A model generated the notes under the pieces. The model was not told where the DNA came from, did no database searches, and saw only the letters and a program-made list of their open reading frames with translations. Positions 1-12,264 of a stretch of DNA of 64,000 nucleotides are shown here, in pieces. This DNA comes from Viridothelium virens (Eukaryota > Ascomycota > Dothideomycetes > Trypetheliales > Trypetheliaceae): assembly GCA_010094025.1 (NCBI GenBank), contig ML991797.1, forward strand, positions 282,504 through 346,503. The letters are read 5' to 3'. The first letter of the stretch is position 1. The number at the start of each line of letters is the position of its first letter. Both the position numbers and the translations under genes were made by a program.

Positions 1-2204
1 CTCCTTTGGCATCTTGGGCATTGATAGCGAGTTTGATTACGTAGTACGTGAGCTTTTCGTCCGTGTAGTGTGTGCTTATGAGATATAGATCATCGGAGGT
101 GGTACTTCTGGGCTCACAATGGCCGAACGACTCACCGAAGACACAAATTATACGGTTGCAGTAATTGAAGCGGGCAGCTTCTACGAGTTTGATAATGCGA
201 ACTACAGTCAGATTCCAGCATACGACACCTATTACTCCTCCGCAAGCCCCTCAAATATACAGCCACTAGTTGACTGGGGAATCATTACAGTTCCGCAAAA
301 GGTTTGTACATTGTTGCTCAATGATTCGTGCGCTTACCACGTTACAGTCTTTGAACAATCGCAAGATACTCTATGCCCAGGGTAAATGCCTTGGAGGAGG
401 GTAAGACAGCCTATTTGTACGAAATAGGATTGAAAGAACTACTAACACCACTTTTTAGCTCTGCTAGAAATTATATGGCTTATCATAGGTAATGGGAAAA
501 TGTATGCGGTACGTTCGCTCTGGTGCTGATTGTCAACTCCCAGAGGTCCTATTGGCGCATTCGACCAATGGTCAGAAAGGGTCGGCGATTCAGACTACTC
601 TTTCGCCAACCTCCTTCCTTACTTTCAAAGAAGCGTCAATTTTACAGCGCCAAATTATGCTAAACGCGGCCCAGCCAGTGAGATCACATATGATGCAGAC
701 GCTTTTAACTCCAGTGCTGGACCTCTTCACGTATCGTACACAAATTACTGGCAGCCCTTGTCCCAATTTATCAAGTCTGGTTTCTCAAAACTTGGGCTTA
801 AGCCTATCCGAGGTTTCAACAGTGGTCAGCTGATAGGCTTCTCCGAATTCACTCTTACAATAGACCCCTCAGATGGTAGTCGCAGCTCTTCGGAGACCTC
901 ATTCCTACAGAATGCAATAAGAAAATCTGCTTCACTGCAGATATATCACAGGACGTTTGCCAAAAAGATACTGTTTGATGGCAATAAGACTGCTGTTGGC
1001 GTTCTAGTTACTACGGACTCTGTTGAGTATACGCTTCATGCTCGAAGAGAAGTATTAGTTGCCGCAGGAGCAGTGCGTTCAGCTACCTCGTGTATTCAGC
1101 CTTGCGCACATTTACTAATCGATGAGATAGTTTCGTTCGCCTCAAATACTCATGACATCGGGAGTAGGACCTCAGGATACTTTGACACAGCTGAATATCT
1201 CTTGCATATCTAATTTGACGGGAGTTGGCCAGAATCTTCAGGTAAGCTCAGGTAATCGTACAGCAGGTTGCAAAGGGACTGAAAAAAGTCTAGGATCAGC
1301 CTCTCTATAGCCTATCCTACCGGGTAAACGTAACAACAGAATCACAGCTGAGGAACAACCCTGATTATGCTGCAAAGGCTGCCATTGACTTCTATACTGA
1401 TCAAACGGGTCCATTGCAAAGTGGAGGTGGAAACTTTGTTGGTAGGCTCCTGCAGTCTATCGCCCTCCGATGAGTCTTACATGTGTACAGGTTGGGAAAA
1501 GGTATCCTCGAATTTGCGACCTAATCTAAGCCAGGAGACACTATTAGACCTTTCCAGATTCCCGTTAGATTGGCCAGAGCTTGAACTCTTGCCTCTGGCC
1601 TCAAGCACAATAGATGCTCCTAAGGGACAAAACTATGCGCAGATATCTATGGTGGTCGTTGCAACAACGTCACGTGGAAATGTAACCATCACATCTGCTG
1701 ATACCAGGGACAATCCTTTGGTCAATCCAAATTGGCTCGCTACGAAAGCAGACCAAGAAGTTAGTATACAAGGATTCAGACGCGCTCGCGAAATTGCCCA
1801 GTCATTGGGTGAGGTAGTTGAATATGAAGTGGATCCTGGTCAAACAATACAGACTGATGCACAGATCCTCGAATTTCTTAGAAACAATGCGGGGACCGTC
1901 CATCACGCAAGCGCCACATGCAAGTCTACAGTTTCACCATTCTATAACGATGAGCTTACACTGTATAGGTGCTATGGGCAAGGAATCTGACCCGAACGCC
2001 GTGGTAGACTCACATGGCAAGGTCTTCGGGGTGAAAGGGCTGCGCGTCATCGATGCCTCTTCATTCCCCTTTTTGCCTCCTGGGCATATTCAATCAACAG
2101 TCTGTAGGTACACTTGACCAGATAACTTGGGAATGTTACTCATCGGCCTCCATACAGACATGCTCGCGGAAAAGTTGGCCAATGACATAAAATCCGGAAA
2201 GTAA
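1..2204 (+). CDS. GMC (glucose-methanol-choline) family FAD oxidoreductase, 5' partial, 9 introns in window
   Basis: FAD-dependent alcohol/aryl-alcohol-type oxidoreductase; substrate unknown. The first exon is cut by the window edge. Proposed exons: <1-43, 89-301, 348-400, 459-488, 544-1072, 1131-1241, 1294-1441, 1491-1919, 1969-2103, 2158-2204. They join in frame to 578 residues plus stop. Spliced motifs match the family: FAD-binding GGGTSG, then [32 protein letters not shown] and, near the C terminus, HASATCAMG and [10 protein letters not shown]. The His in each of these last two is at the family's active-site positions. The intron 1920-1968 needs a GC donor (gcaagt) to give the HASATCAMG reading. 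It converges on the PKS gene with only 249 bp between stop codons, so a role in oxidising the polyketide product is plausible but inferred. Confidence 0.88.
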
Positions 2205-2453
2205 GGAACTACGTGGAGTGCCTGTCTGTAGATAAATAGATTGTCATTCGAGGAATCTGGAAATTATTTAGCTTGTATCGGTAGGCTAGAGTCCCTAATC
2301 TCCTAGAACTATCTGTTGACCTTGATCTTCGGAAGTCTTAGTCTCTCTGTTGGGTGTTTGACCATTCAGCTGGTAGCTATACAGAAGCATAGCAGCTGCT
2401 GCAGTAATAATTCCATGGCAATTAATAAGCATTGCAATGCGTCAGCCAAATCT

Positions 2454-5400
2454 CTAGAGCTGTTCCATGATCTCAAACAAGAATCGATAGCCTGGTGCAA
2501 CATTTTGCTCCCATTCTTCCATGCCAGGTTTGACTGCCAGATCATACGTGTGCTTGCCTCCTTTGACTTTGAGAAATCCGCACATCACGTTTTTGGCCTT
2601 CAATGCAGCAACAAACTGCTCCGCGTCGGAGAAAGGGGCGATCTCGTCATCCGTGCCATGTATGATATATGTGGGCGTGTGGTAGTTACCTGAGCAGAGT
2701 TGAGATATAGGATTAATCGAAGCAACCTGCTCTTGGGATGGCTCTTCGAAGCAAGCAGACCGTGAAGCATTAATGGAAGGTAGGCCGTTGAGTAGGAGTG
2801 GCAAGCCGGTACCTTCTTTGAAAAGGGAAAGAACAAGTTCAGAACGGGGATCACCAGGCTGAACCCAGCCTAGATTGGTAGAGTCATCATGAATAGCTTC
2901 ATAGCTTGTGATCTACGATGATCTTCGTCAGTCATCATGAAAAAAGTCGAAGAGGATTCATGACCTGTGACAAGAGGCGCAAGAAGTATCCCGGTGGATA
3001 AGAGAGAAGTTTCGAAGGCACATCATCAAAGACGAGGAGAAGCTTACCGGAGATGATGGTAGGGCAGAGGTAATACGTTCCATCTCCATTTGTCGTTCCG
3101 GAAGGTTAGACATGCGCGGGCGATCAAGTTCTGCGATGTTCATTCTCTTAGCAGAGGTGTCAAGACGTCAAATGTAGTCTCGGAGATGCCACAATCGATT
3201 TGACAAGTGCTGATCGTAAGAAATAATGACATACCACCTGATTCGAAGTCCGTAGGACCATAGAAACTGAGCACAGCTGTTGGTGGCGGAACACCCGCTC
3301 GCCTCGCCGTCCAGCCAATCGACAAAGCCATTTGGCCTCCAGTTGACCACCCAATAACAGCTATCTTAGTGCCATCAACTACAAGACCTCGGTCAAAAAG
3401 TTTTTGTGGCAGAGTATTCCGCGCCCAAAGGTAGGCATCACGTGCATCGGCCATAGGCCCATCGACAAGGTTGACTTCGGGACAAAGCCGATAGTCTATG
3501 CTGACAGGTACGAACCCGTTGCCAATGAGGTGCTTTGTCTGATGTGGGCGTACGTATTTCCGAGAAAGCGACATGTAGCCACCACCGTGAATCATGAGTG
3601 CTGATTTAAGGGGATTAGTAAACCAACGCAAATGTGCTGTCAGAAAAAGCAAAGAATTCGTGCGTACCAACTGGTAAAGGGGCTTTGCGCGTGATGAGGG
3701 GCAGATAAACATCTGCGTGTATTTGAACACCATCAACCTCCTTATATACCATAGTTTCAAGCGTGAATAAGCCTCTTTGAGGTTTTACTTGGTCTGAAAT
3801 GCTGAGCGTTGATAAACTCCAGTCTTTCGTGGATCCAATTAAGAGCCTTTGGGTATTTGCCTCCAGTGTTGGTCCCTGCGAAAACCCCACGGAAATGAAG
3901 CCTGCGTCTTTGAAGGTTGACATCCATGCCGAAGCTGGCTGGAGAGGGTAGGATGGTCCGTCCTCAGCTAACCACCATCCATCCAGAAGACCAAAGCAAA
4001 TGTCGTACCAGTTTATTTTACGTGTGACCTCTGAGAGCACGATGAATCCGCCTTTCTTTAAAGTTTCACGAAGTCTACGACAGGACACAGTGCGGTTTGT
4101 TGTGGCATGAACGCAGTTTGTACTAATGACAATGTCGAATTTATTGCGGAACGCATCTGTGATCTCTTCCTCAAGGTTCAACGTGGAAAAGCTCATCCAA
4201 GTATACTTCTCGAATTTTTGCCTTGCCTTTGAGACCAAATTAGATGATATATCGGTGAAAGTATACCGCACCGGTATGCCGGCGGCCTCCAACGTCTCCG
4301 CTAGTCTCAGAGTTGTCCCTCCGGTACCAGCACCTACTTCCAAGATGTTCACAGGAGATCTGGCATTAGCTTTGACAGACTGGAATAGAGCCCTCAAAAA
4401 GGTCGCTAGCTGTTCTGTAAGGGTAGAAAACATGGGGGATTCGCCGTAGAATCTTTCTATAACTTTCAGAGCGGCAGGACTTCCGAACATTAAATATTTG
4501 GGGTCTGTTATGCCGTTCAAGCAAGAAGAGAGTTGAGGACCAGTAAGCTCCATTACATTTGCCTCAGATTCGTAATGCGGAAATCGGGACTTGAAAGCCT
4601 CACAAAGCTGGGAAGATCCTCCAGCATCAAGCTCACCATTGGAGCGAACGACATGTCCAGACTGCCTTGATATAATGCCATGACTTTCTAGAATATCCCA
4701 CAATCTCTGCATCAGCTTTTCGTATCGTGGTAGACGCGGAATCTCAGGGATCACGGTGCCAGGCGGCATAGAAGAGAAATCAACTCCTAGAGACAAGAGG
4801 GCTTCTGAGATATATGCTAGTAATACTCCACCTTGGACAGGTGAGATGTCGGACCAATAACCCGAGAACCTTCGTCTTTGGGCGGCTTCGTCAAAAGTGC
4901 TGTCGGCATAGACGAGCGCTTCGAATGGATTTGGCAAGACGCATTCTTCGTGCTGCTGTGGGATGGAAACGCTTCGATCCAGGACTCTTGGTCTGCTTGT
5001 AGCGGTGTTCAAGTTTGAGATCTTTGACCGAATCACTCCAGAGTCCAATCCTGAAAGTGAAAGCTCCATGTTTTCACCAGTGGTATGTTGTATGAGATCA
5101 ATGACGGTCAGATTAGAAGTGGGGAACCCGTCTGGAAGCTGCATGGAGAAGGAAGTTTCGATCTGATGCTTCATATCCATGAGCGACAGAGAATCTGCGC
5201 CGAGATCTTCTAGGGTATGATGATCCTGAATATCGTCGAGAATAGCGCCTGAAGCATCCATAATGATCTGTAGGAGGCGTTGACGCTTGGCCGGATCTTG
5301 TAGCGATGCTCCATCAGAAGGTAACTCGATATTGGTCGAGTCGGTGAAGCTTTCTGACACGACTTCAGAAGTTGCAGTAAGCCTTCCAAGAGCTCTTTTG

Positions 5401-8400
5401 GATGCTAATGCTTGTAGAAGAGCCGCGAACGTAGTTTCGACAATTTGCTCTGTGCTTATGTCCAGTCCAAAATTATTTTCTAGCTCTGACACCATTTCCA
5501 CAGATGCCAAAGAGTCTAGACCAAGTTCAGCAAAGGCAATGTCCTGAGGAATCTCAGATTGCACAATGCCCGTGTAGTCTGAAACTAGCTCTTTTAACGC
5601 TACATCATCAAAATCGTGATTGGCGGTAACGTTGACAGCCTTCGGCTCCAGACGGTCCGGACCCGATCGAGGAGGCGGCGGAAAGTTCTCTGTGATGGCT
5701 GAAGCAGACGAAAGTCTTGCTCCGTTCCAAGCCATGGGTGTTTTCTTCGCAATCGAGTCCGTGTTTACAGCATCCAGTGACTTCTCAAGTTTGGAGATCG
5801 GTAGCTTGCTGAAACGACATCCGGTCATCATTGCGACCAATTGTCCGCCCTGAGAAAACGCAAACACATCCCCCAGAGTTTTGGAATCCTTGGAGAGTGA
5901 GAATCTTGCATAGACGCGCCAGCGTGTCGAAGTGTCCATGTTACATGCACTTAAAATCACTGCACGTTCAATACCAGTAGCCACCATGACCTCGCCTTTT
6001 GAGACTGCGTCGCTGCTATTCATAAGCAAGCCTAGCGTATGAATGAATGTGTCAATCGCCACAGTGTCGCAGAGCGGCCAAGCTGTGCTCTCCGCACGAG
6101 CCGGTTGATCATTGGGTAGCTGGACTTCAGAGATAGCCTCTCTCTCATCCAATGTAATCGAGGAGATTCCCCGGAAAAAGCATTCATAGTGAACAACGGA
6201 AGCGAAAAGTGCATAGGCTCGTTTCGACATGAGCTTCTCAACTTCGGCCTTTTGGTCTAATTTGTCCATGGAATCTGTAACTAGTCGCTGCAAAGGCATG
6301 AGTTTTGGATCGGCGACGATAGCGATCGTGCCAATGACATGTACCACAGGTCGCGAATTGGATCCTTTTTGCGTAGAGGACTGCACCGTAAACCGCCAAG
6401 ACCGCTTAGTAGTCAACTCTTCAAGTACAAGGACGACTTCACGTGCGGATTCGAGTCCAAGAGCAGCTTGAAACTCGAGTTCGCCGAAGCCCAAGTTCGA
6501 ATCTCCGACATCTTCAAGAAGCTGGACCCCCATTGTCACACATTCCATGTACATCGATGCTGGACATAACGGTCTTTGACGAAGTGCATGGCCATTTACA
6601 ACATCCTGAAATCGCTGACAGTGCGTGTTGATGTGGAAATGCGCAACCCCCCGGCGCGTGTCCGTGGAAGATTTTCTAGTGACGAGTTTAGGTGGTGAAT
6701 GTAGTCTGTGGTCGTTCGAATTAGGTGGAATGGGAGCTACGAGGCTCTGCTGCAACTCCATTGTCCTGTCGATGTTAGGTAGCCAATGTGAAGCCCCGTC
6801 AAACTGGTAAGGTGGCAGCCAGATCTGCTTATACCGAGCCGATTGTTTTGGGAGAAAGCTCCAGTGCGTTAGGGAGATGCCTTGGCGCCACATGCTTGAT
6901 ACAATATCATTCATGGTGGGGTCAGGTGCGTATGTTCTCTTGGTTACAGCAGCCTGATACTTGTGTATCTCGGGGTTCTGACATGCTTTTCTGGTCATTG
7001 ATATAATAGCCGTGTCCATTCCGGCTTCGAACCAGATAGAGGAACCTAGGCGCTCCTCAATCCTCCGAATAGCATTGCCAAAGAATACTGGCTGTCGTGC
7101 ATGCTCGCAAACGCTATAGTCTTTCATGGATCCTAGGCGCTCTTTTGTGCACGTCTCCAAAGGGATGTGAGGATCATTCCAGGCCAAGGCTTTGGACATA
7201 GTATTTAGCTCGGTAAGAATAGGCTCCACAAGAAAACTGTGGAAACCGTGAGTAGTCTGCACTCGCTGAAACTTAATATTCTGCAGATCGGTATCTGCCC
7301 GTAGGAGCTCTTCCAGATCCTTTATCGATTCGGACGGACCAGCTACGACTGTAGATGCTGTACCATTGTAGCACGCAATCTCAAGCTCGGAATGCTGATC
7401 GATGGGTCGTAGGCGACGAGCGATCTTCTTGACGTCTTCGGGAGTGGCTCGGAGAGCAAGCATAGCACCTTTGTCGGTGCCCCATCTCGAACCTATGAGG
7501 TGAGCTCGAAATGCGACTAAGTTAGTGCACTCGCTAAGCGATAGCACTCCGGATACTGCTAGCGCACTAAGTTCGCCAAGACTATGACCAACGATTGCGT
7601 CGACTTTGAGGCCAGCGTCGATCCAGCAGCGAGCACATGCATATTGCGTAGCGAAAATTCCGCACTGTAGAGAGACAACATCATTAATAGGTTCAGGTTG
7701 AAAGATCGCGGGAAAGACGGATCCATAGCCCAAGGTTTTGAGCTCGTTGTCGACGGCATCGATATAGGATCGAAATGCTGGATAGGTGTCGTATATGCTA
7801 TGATTCAACTCGACTCTGTTGTTACTTTGCCCACTGAATACTAGTACGATGGATTTGGTCTTTTGTGGGTATTCAAAGGTTGGAGGCGCCGAGGTTCCAA
7901 GTCCTTTTGCAAGTTCTGTGGTATTGGAAGCCACGAAAGTCATAGAGAACCTGTGCCTCGGTCTTCTCTCATCCAGGGTGAACGCAACGTCGCCCATCTG
8001 CAAGGCGATATCTCTTCGGTTTAGATACGTGGCCATGATCTGTGCAGAAGCCAGGAGGCTCGGGATTGACTTTGCGCTGAGGATAACTGGAAATGATCTC
8101 TCACAGGGTCCATCTGGTACAGCCTGTGCATTACTTTGATGCTGCCTGGACCACTCGGAGCATAAGAGGGCGCAGTTCGAACCTGCAGCGCCATAACTGT
8201 TTACAAGCGCAGTACGTAGTGGACCATCCCAAGGACAGAGACGCTTGGCGATCGCAATACGGTCGGGCTCAAGTGGCCGGATTTTCGGGTTGAGCTGATG
8301 ATGACTCGCCTGCGGTGGAATTTCTCCGTGTCCTAGCATCGCAAGGACCTTGAGAAGACCAGCTATACCCGCAGCAGTCTCACAATGTCCTATGTTTCCC

Positions 8401-10641
8401 TTAATTGATCCGACATGAAGCGTGTTGGGCCGAGAAGTGCTTCCAAATGTTGACCGCACACTCTCCAGTTCGATAGGGTCTCCAGCTTGAGTGCCAGTTC
8501 CGTGTGCTTCGACATAAGTGACCTGATCGGGTCGCCAACCAGATTTTTGAAGGACACATTGATACAGCTCTCTTTGCGATGCTGAATGAGGAACGATGAT
8601 TGACGGAGATAGTCCCCCTTGATTGGTAGCAATGCTGGGGATAACGCCCAGAATATGATCCCCATCGCTAGTCGCATGCTTTAATCTTTTCATGACGATA
8701 AGTCCTGCGCCATCAGAACGGCAGTAGCCATCAGCTGACTTGTCAAATGGCTTACATTGTCCAGTTGGGCTCAGGAATCCCGCTTTGCCTAAGTCGAAAT
8801 AATTGTTCATGCTCGTGATTGCGTTAACCCCACCAGCCAAGGCCATGCTGCATTCTTCTGTTTGAATAGCTTTGTAGGCTCGATGTATCGCCACTAAGGA
8901 GGATGAACATGCGGTATCGATAACTTCAGAAGGTCCAGTCCATCCATAATAATAACTTATTCTGCCACAAAGAAAGGCTCTAATCGTGCCAGTGGCAGTG
9001 TATGCGGTAGGACCATGAGCGGTAGTGTTGTCGAGATACTCGGTGTAGCTAGCACCAATAAAGCAACCAACAGGATCGCCCGCTTCACGATGATGCGACG
9101 ATAAGTAGCCACTGGCTTCAAGCGCCTCATACGACAGTTCCAATAGTATACGCTGTTGTGGGTCCATGCTCTTCGCTTCTCGAGCATTAATGCCGAAGAA
9201 AGAATTGTCGAATCTCATAACATCTTCAAGCATGTTTCCAAAGAACTTTCTTTCACTGGCAAAAGTACCGCTTTCCCGGGCTCGGAAGCTTCCATGCAGG
9301 TCGAACCTGTCGTTAGATAGCTCTCGGTGGCGGTCGACACCTTTGGCAAGGACATCCCAGAGCTCATCAAGGTTGTTCGCGCCAGGGAGGCGACACGATG
9401 CACCAACGATTGCAATAGCGTCTTCAGGGAAAATAGGGGGCTCGGGTGAGTTTTTTTCAGAGGTAAAATGCGGAATCGATTTAGTTAGGCCGACAGCCTC
9501 GGTTTTAGCTACTTGAAGACGTTGTTTGTGGAACGGGAGCATTGGGACACAATCGCTCATTCCAAAGATCAAGACCGAATGTGTTTGATATCCTGTGTTC
9601 TTGAGATCTTCTGCGACTTGGTTCAAAAGGCTAAACCAGTCGCATCTTGACGCCAGAACCGTGGTGACTACTTCTTCCATGAGAGACTGGTCACGTAACT
9701 GCTCTCCGGTCCTATTGGATCTAACGCAAACTTGCAATGCGGAGGCACCGGGAAGCGTAAGAGACGGTGTTCGCTCACAGATGCGGCATAGCTCCGCCGC
9801 AAGCCGCTGATTTTCAGGACTGTGCACTTTGCCAGTGACATCCATTTTCTGCGCCGGTAGTCCTTGTTCTTGTGTGTACTCATACAGATGAGCAAGCGTT
9901 GGGGAAGGACCAACTATACTGATTGATCTGGGATCCGTGATTGCAGAAATGTAGGTCTGGACTCAAGTTTAGCATCTGATCAGTGCTTATAGGGGTTTAA
10001 CGATTCGTTGTACCTACCCCTGGAAAGTGGCGCACAAGATCATCCCCTTGCCCTTCATATTTCAGCCGAAGGGCAAGTGTTGTCGATCCAGACGCATAAC
10101 TATCTCCAGCGGCTTCACTCGAAGCTCCAACGCCGATTAGAATACGTATCAAAGTAGATGCGTATCTGATGACTTCAACCAGATCTCTCGAACATCCGAT
10201 AGCTATTGCAGCTGGTAGTCCACCGCAATATCCATGCAAGCCTCCTGCTTTCTGCACGCCAGCAATGAAGCCTGTGTGGGAAAATTCATGGTAGGCCAGA
10301 TACTGAAGGTACTGCCCAATCTGGAGGATGACCAAAAGGGGCAGCGCAATGATTCCCGACCTTGCTTCGGCGACTGGAGCAGACGAGCCATTTCTAGCCC
10401 AGTCCACTAGGATCTGCACATAGCGGGAACCCGATGGTAAATTGAGAACGTCAGCCTTTGCAGCCGCAAAGACTGACCATGCTTTCTGTAAGTCTTTGAT
10501 TTCTTCCAAAAGCTGCTGACCGTACACATCCTGGCGAAGGAAAAGATGCAGACGATCAAGATAATCTTCTTTTGGTGCTCTGGTCTGTGGACAAAAAAAA
10601 GCTGCCGACACTGGTTGCTCCTTTTGGCATTTTGATGTCAT
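2454..10641 (-). CDS. Non-reducing polyketide synthase, SAT-KS-AT-PT-ACP-ACP-CMeT-TE
   Basis: Iterative type I PKS making a C-methylated aromatic polyketide. Proposed exons on the minus strand: 10641-10018, 9956-3668, 3600-3235, 3130-3048, 2912-2454. They sum to 7821 nt, exactly 2607 codons. The first in-frame ATG is 10641; a longer reading would need GTG. Domains and active residues: SAT with GYCGG (Cys ~139); KS with DTACSSS (Cys ~558), EAHGTG (His ~693) and NIGHCE (His ~732); AT with GHSLGE (Ser ~1000); PT His ~1331 and Asp ~1510; two ACPs with LGLDSL (Ser ~1690) and LGADSL (Ser ~1797); CMeT with SAM motif EVGAGTGGT (~2081); alpha/beta-hydrolase TE with HGGG (~2309), GWSTGG (Ser ~2390), Asp ~2542 and His ~2575. 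All key residues are present, so the gene looks functional. Known relatives of this architecture make orsellinate-type acids carrying C-methyl groups; the exact product cannot be read from sequence. The last two introns (3131-3234, 2913-3047) are the least certain joints. Confidence 0.93.
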
Positions 10642-12264
10642 GTTCAACACTCACGCAGATCGGTGTCCAAAAGATGGGAATGGCGGGTAGGCCCGAAGGT
10701 TGATTTAGCCATGGCTGATGCCGCGGCAATATTTATCAATGAAAACCGTGGGAGGTGTTAGTCCACAGAGTTCTGATGTGCCACCCGCCGGCAAGTCCCT
10801 TGTAGTCATCCTGATGGTGACCAAGTTTTGCCGAACGGAGCTAACTCTTTCATCAGTTCACCAATGCTGCCACAACTGCTTCATCATGGCAAATAAGCTT
10901 CCGCAGTGTCGATTTCGAGAGGGGAAAATGAGTACGGAGGAGCGGAAGACTTCGGGGAGATGCACCCTCAGATGGTCCGGGACTTTGAAAGCTAAGCATT
11001 TAACGTTCAATCTAGGATCTTGTAATTTCAAGATTGAATTGAAATAAGTCGAGTGAGGAATCCGAAAGAGGATGTGTTTACGAAGAACACAAGCCTCTTG
11101 CAGTTCTCTGGCTCTTACTACCTCTCGTTGTAATGAGCTCTGGGGAAGACCATATGTCTTTCTTCAAACCGGGAGCCCCTGCCCATTGATGGAGAAGATG
11201 TTGGAGATAGGAAGGTTCCGGCGGAGCGGAAACGGGCTCGGCGCTCTATGTTGAAAGAACAGCTGGCCCTTTTGATGCGCACTTTGGTGTTTCAAGGTTC
11301 AGGCGCTCGGCTTGGAGTTTGGGCCGAGAAACTGAGGTAGGGTACCTCACTTGAAAAGTTTGCGAGCCTTTCACTTTACACGTTGTATCTTTGCTAGGCG
11401 ATTGGGATGAGATTAGGCGAAGGTGAATTACATATGGACATGAGCGAAGGATAAGCACTCTGACTAGCTGGGAACCTCTACCGGCGCGGGCTTCCCCTCA
11501 TGCTGGCCCAACCAGACTTCGGATGCTTCAATTGAGAAGGCGTAGCTGGACCCTATAAGGTTGGGCCTGAAGAGAGCGAAGGCCATGTCTCGTGTATGCA
11601 GGGCCGAAGGCAAGGAGTTGATCTGGAGGACGAGCGGACATTTCTTTTCAGAGGAAAGTCGCCACGTCTGTTAGCGCGTTAGCGCATTAATGCGGGACCA
11701 TATATAGGTCGTGAATCCAAGGTATGTATTAGAGCAGCTGTGAGATTCATGACTGCAAACTCAAGCAGCGCTGGAGGAACAGATGATTGGACTGCACGGA
11801 GTACGTAGCTACGCGGAGTACATAGGTAGCTATGTCAACGACCAAAGTACCTTACTGTGCAGAAGGGAACCTTCAAGCGAGCTTGATCCTGATCACGTGC
11901 CTGAAGCAGGAGATGCCTGCTCCGATCATGGAGCCAAGTTTCGATCTGAGGCGATCTTGTTTTGGCACTGTGGCGCATGATTATTCAAGTGGCAGGGGAG
12001 GTCCGTAATAGTGCAATCTCGCGACGCGCGCAAAGCAGGTTTTTGGCAATACTTCACGACAGTTGGAAGGAGGCAGCACTACTCCGTACTTGCACTGTGC
12101 TCTCTATGAACAGGATGGAGAGTCAGTCATTTTTTGAGCTTTCCAACTTGTACAATACCTAAGTGGTGGAGGTTCCGTCGTCACCGCCACACATCAGCCG
12201 TCGCTCGTTACCGATCTGTGGCGCCTCGCGGGTTGAAGCCACCGTGACCGTCAAGCTTAGCATC
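10642..12264. promoter_or_regulatory. Divergent intergenic region between PKS and MAPKKK genes
   Basis: This 1.6 kb has no convincing gene; the open frames inside are short and unrelated to known motifs. It must hold the promoters of both flanking divergent genes. About 90 bp upstream of the PKS ATG, at 10729-10738, the minus strand has a TATA-like AT stretch (gataaatatt). A palindromic cacgtg lies at 11894-11899 on the MAPKKK side. No binding site of a named pathway regulator was recognised. Confidence 0.4.

Noticed and set aside
3140-3760. Separate esterase gene downstream of the PKS
   Set aside because: Intron joints at 3601-3667, 3131-3234 and 2913-3047 fuse it in frame to the PKS as its C-terminal release domain, as in related synthases.
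12163-12264. In-frame extension of the MAPKKK upstream of 12265
   Set aside because: It would start at GTG; the ATG at 12265 is the first standard start and the extension has no conserved sequence.
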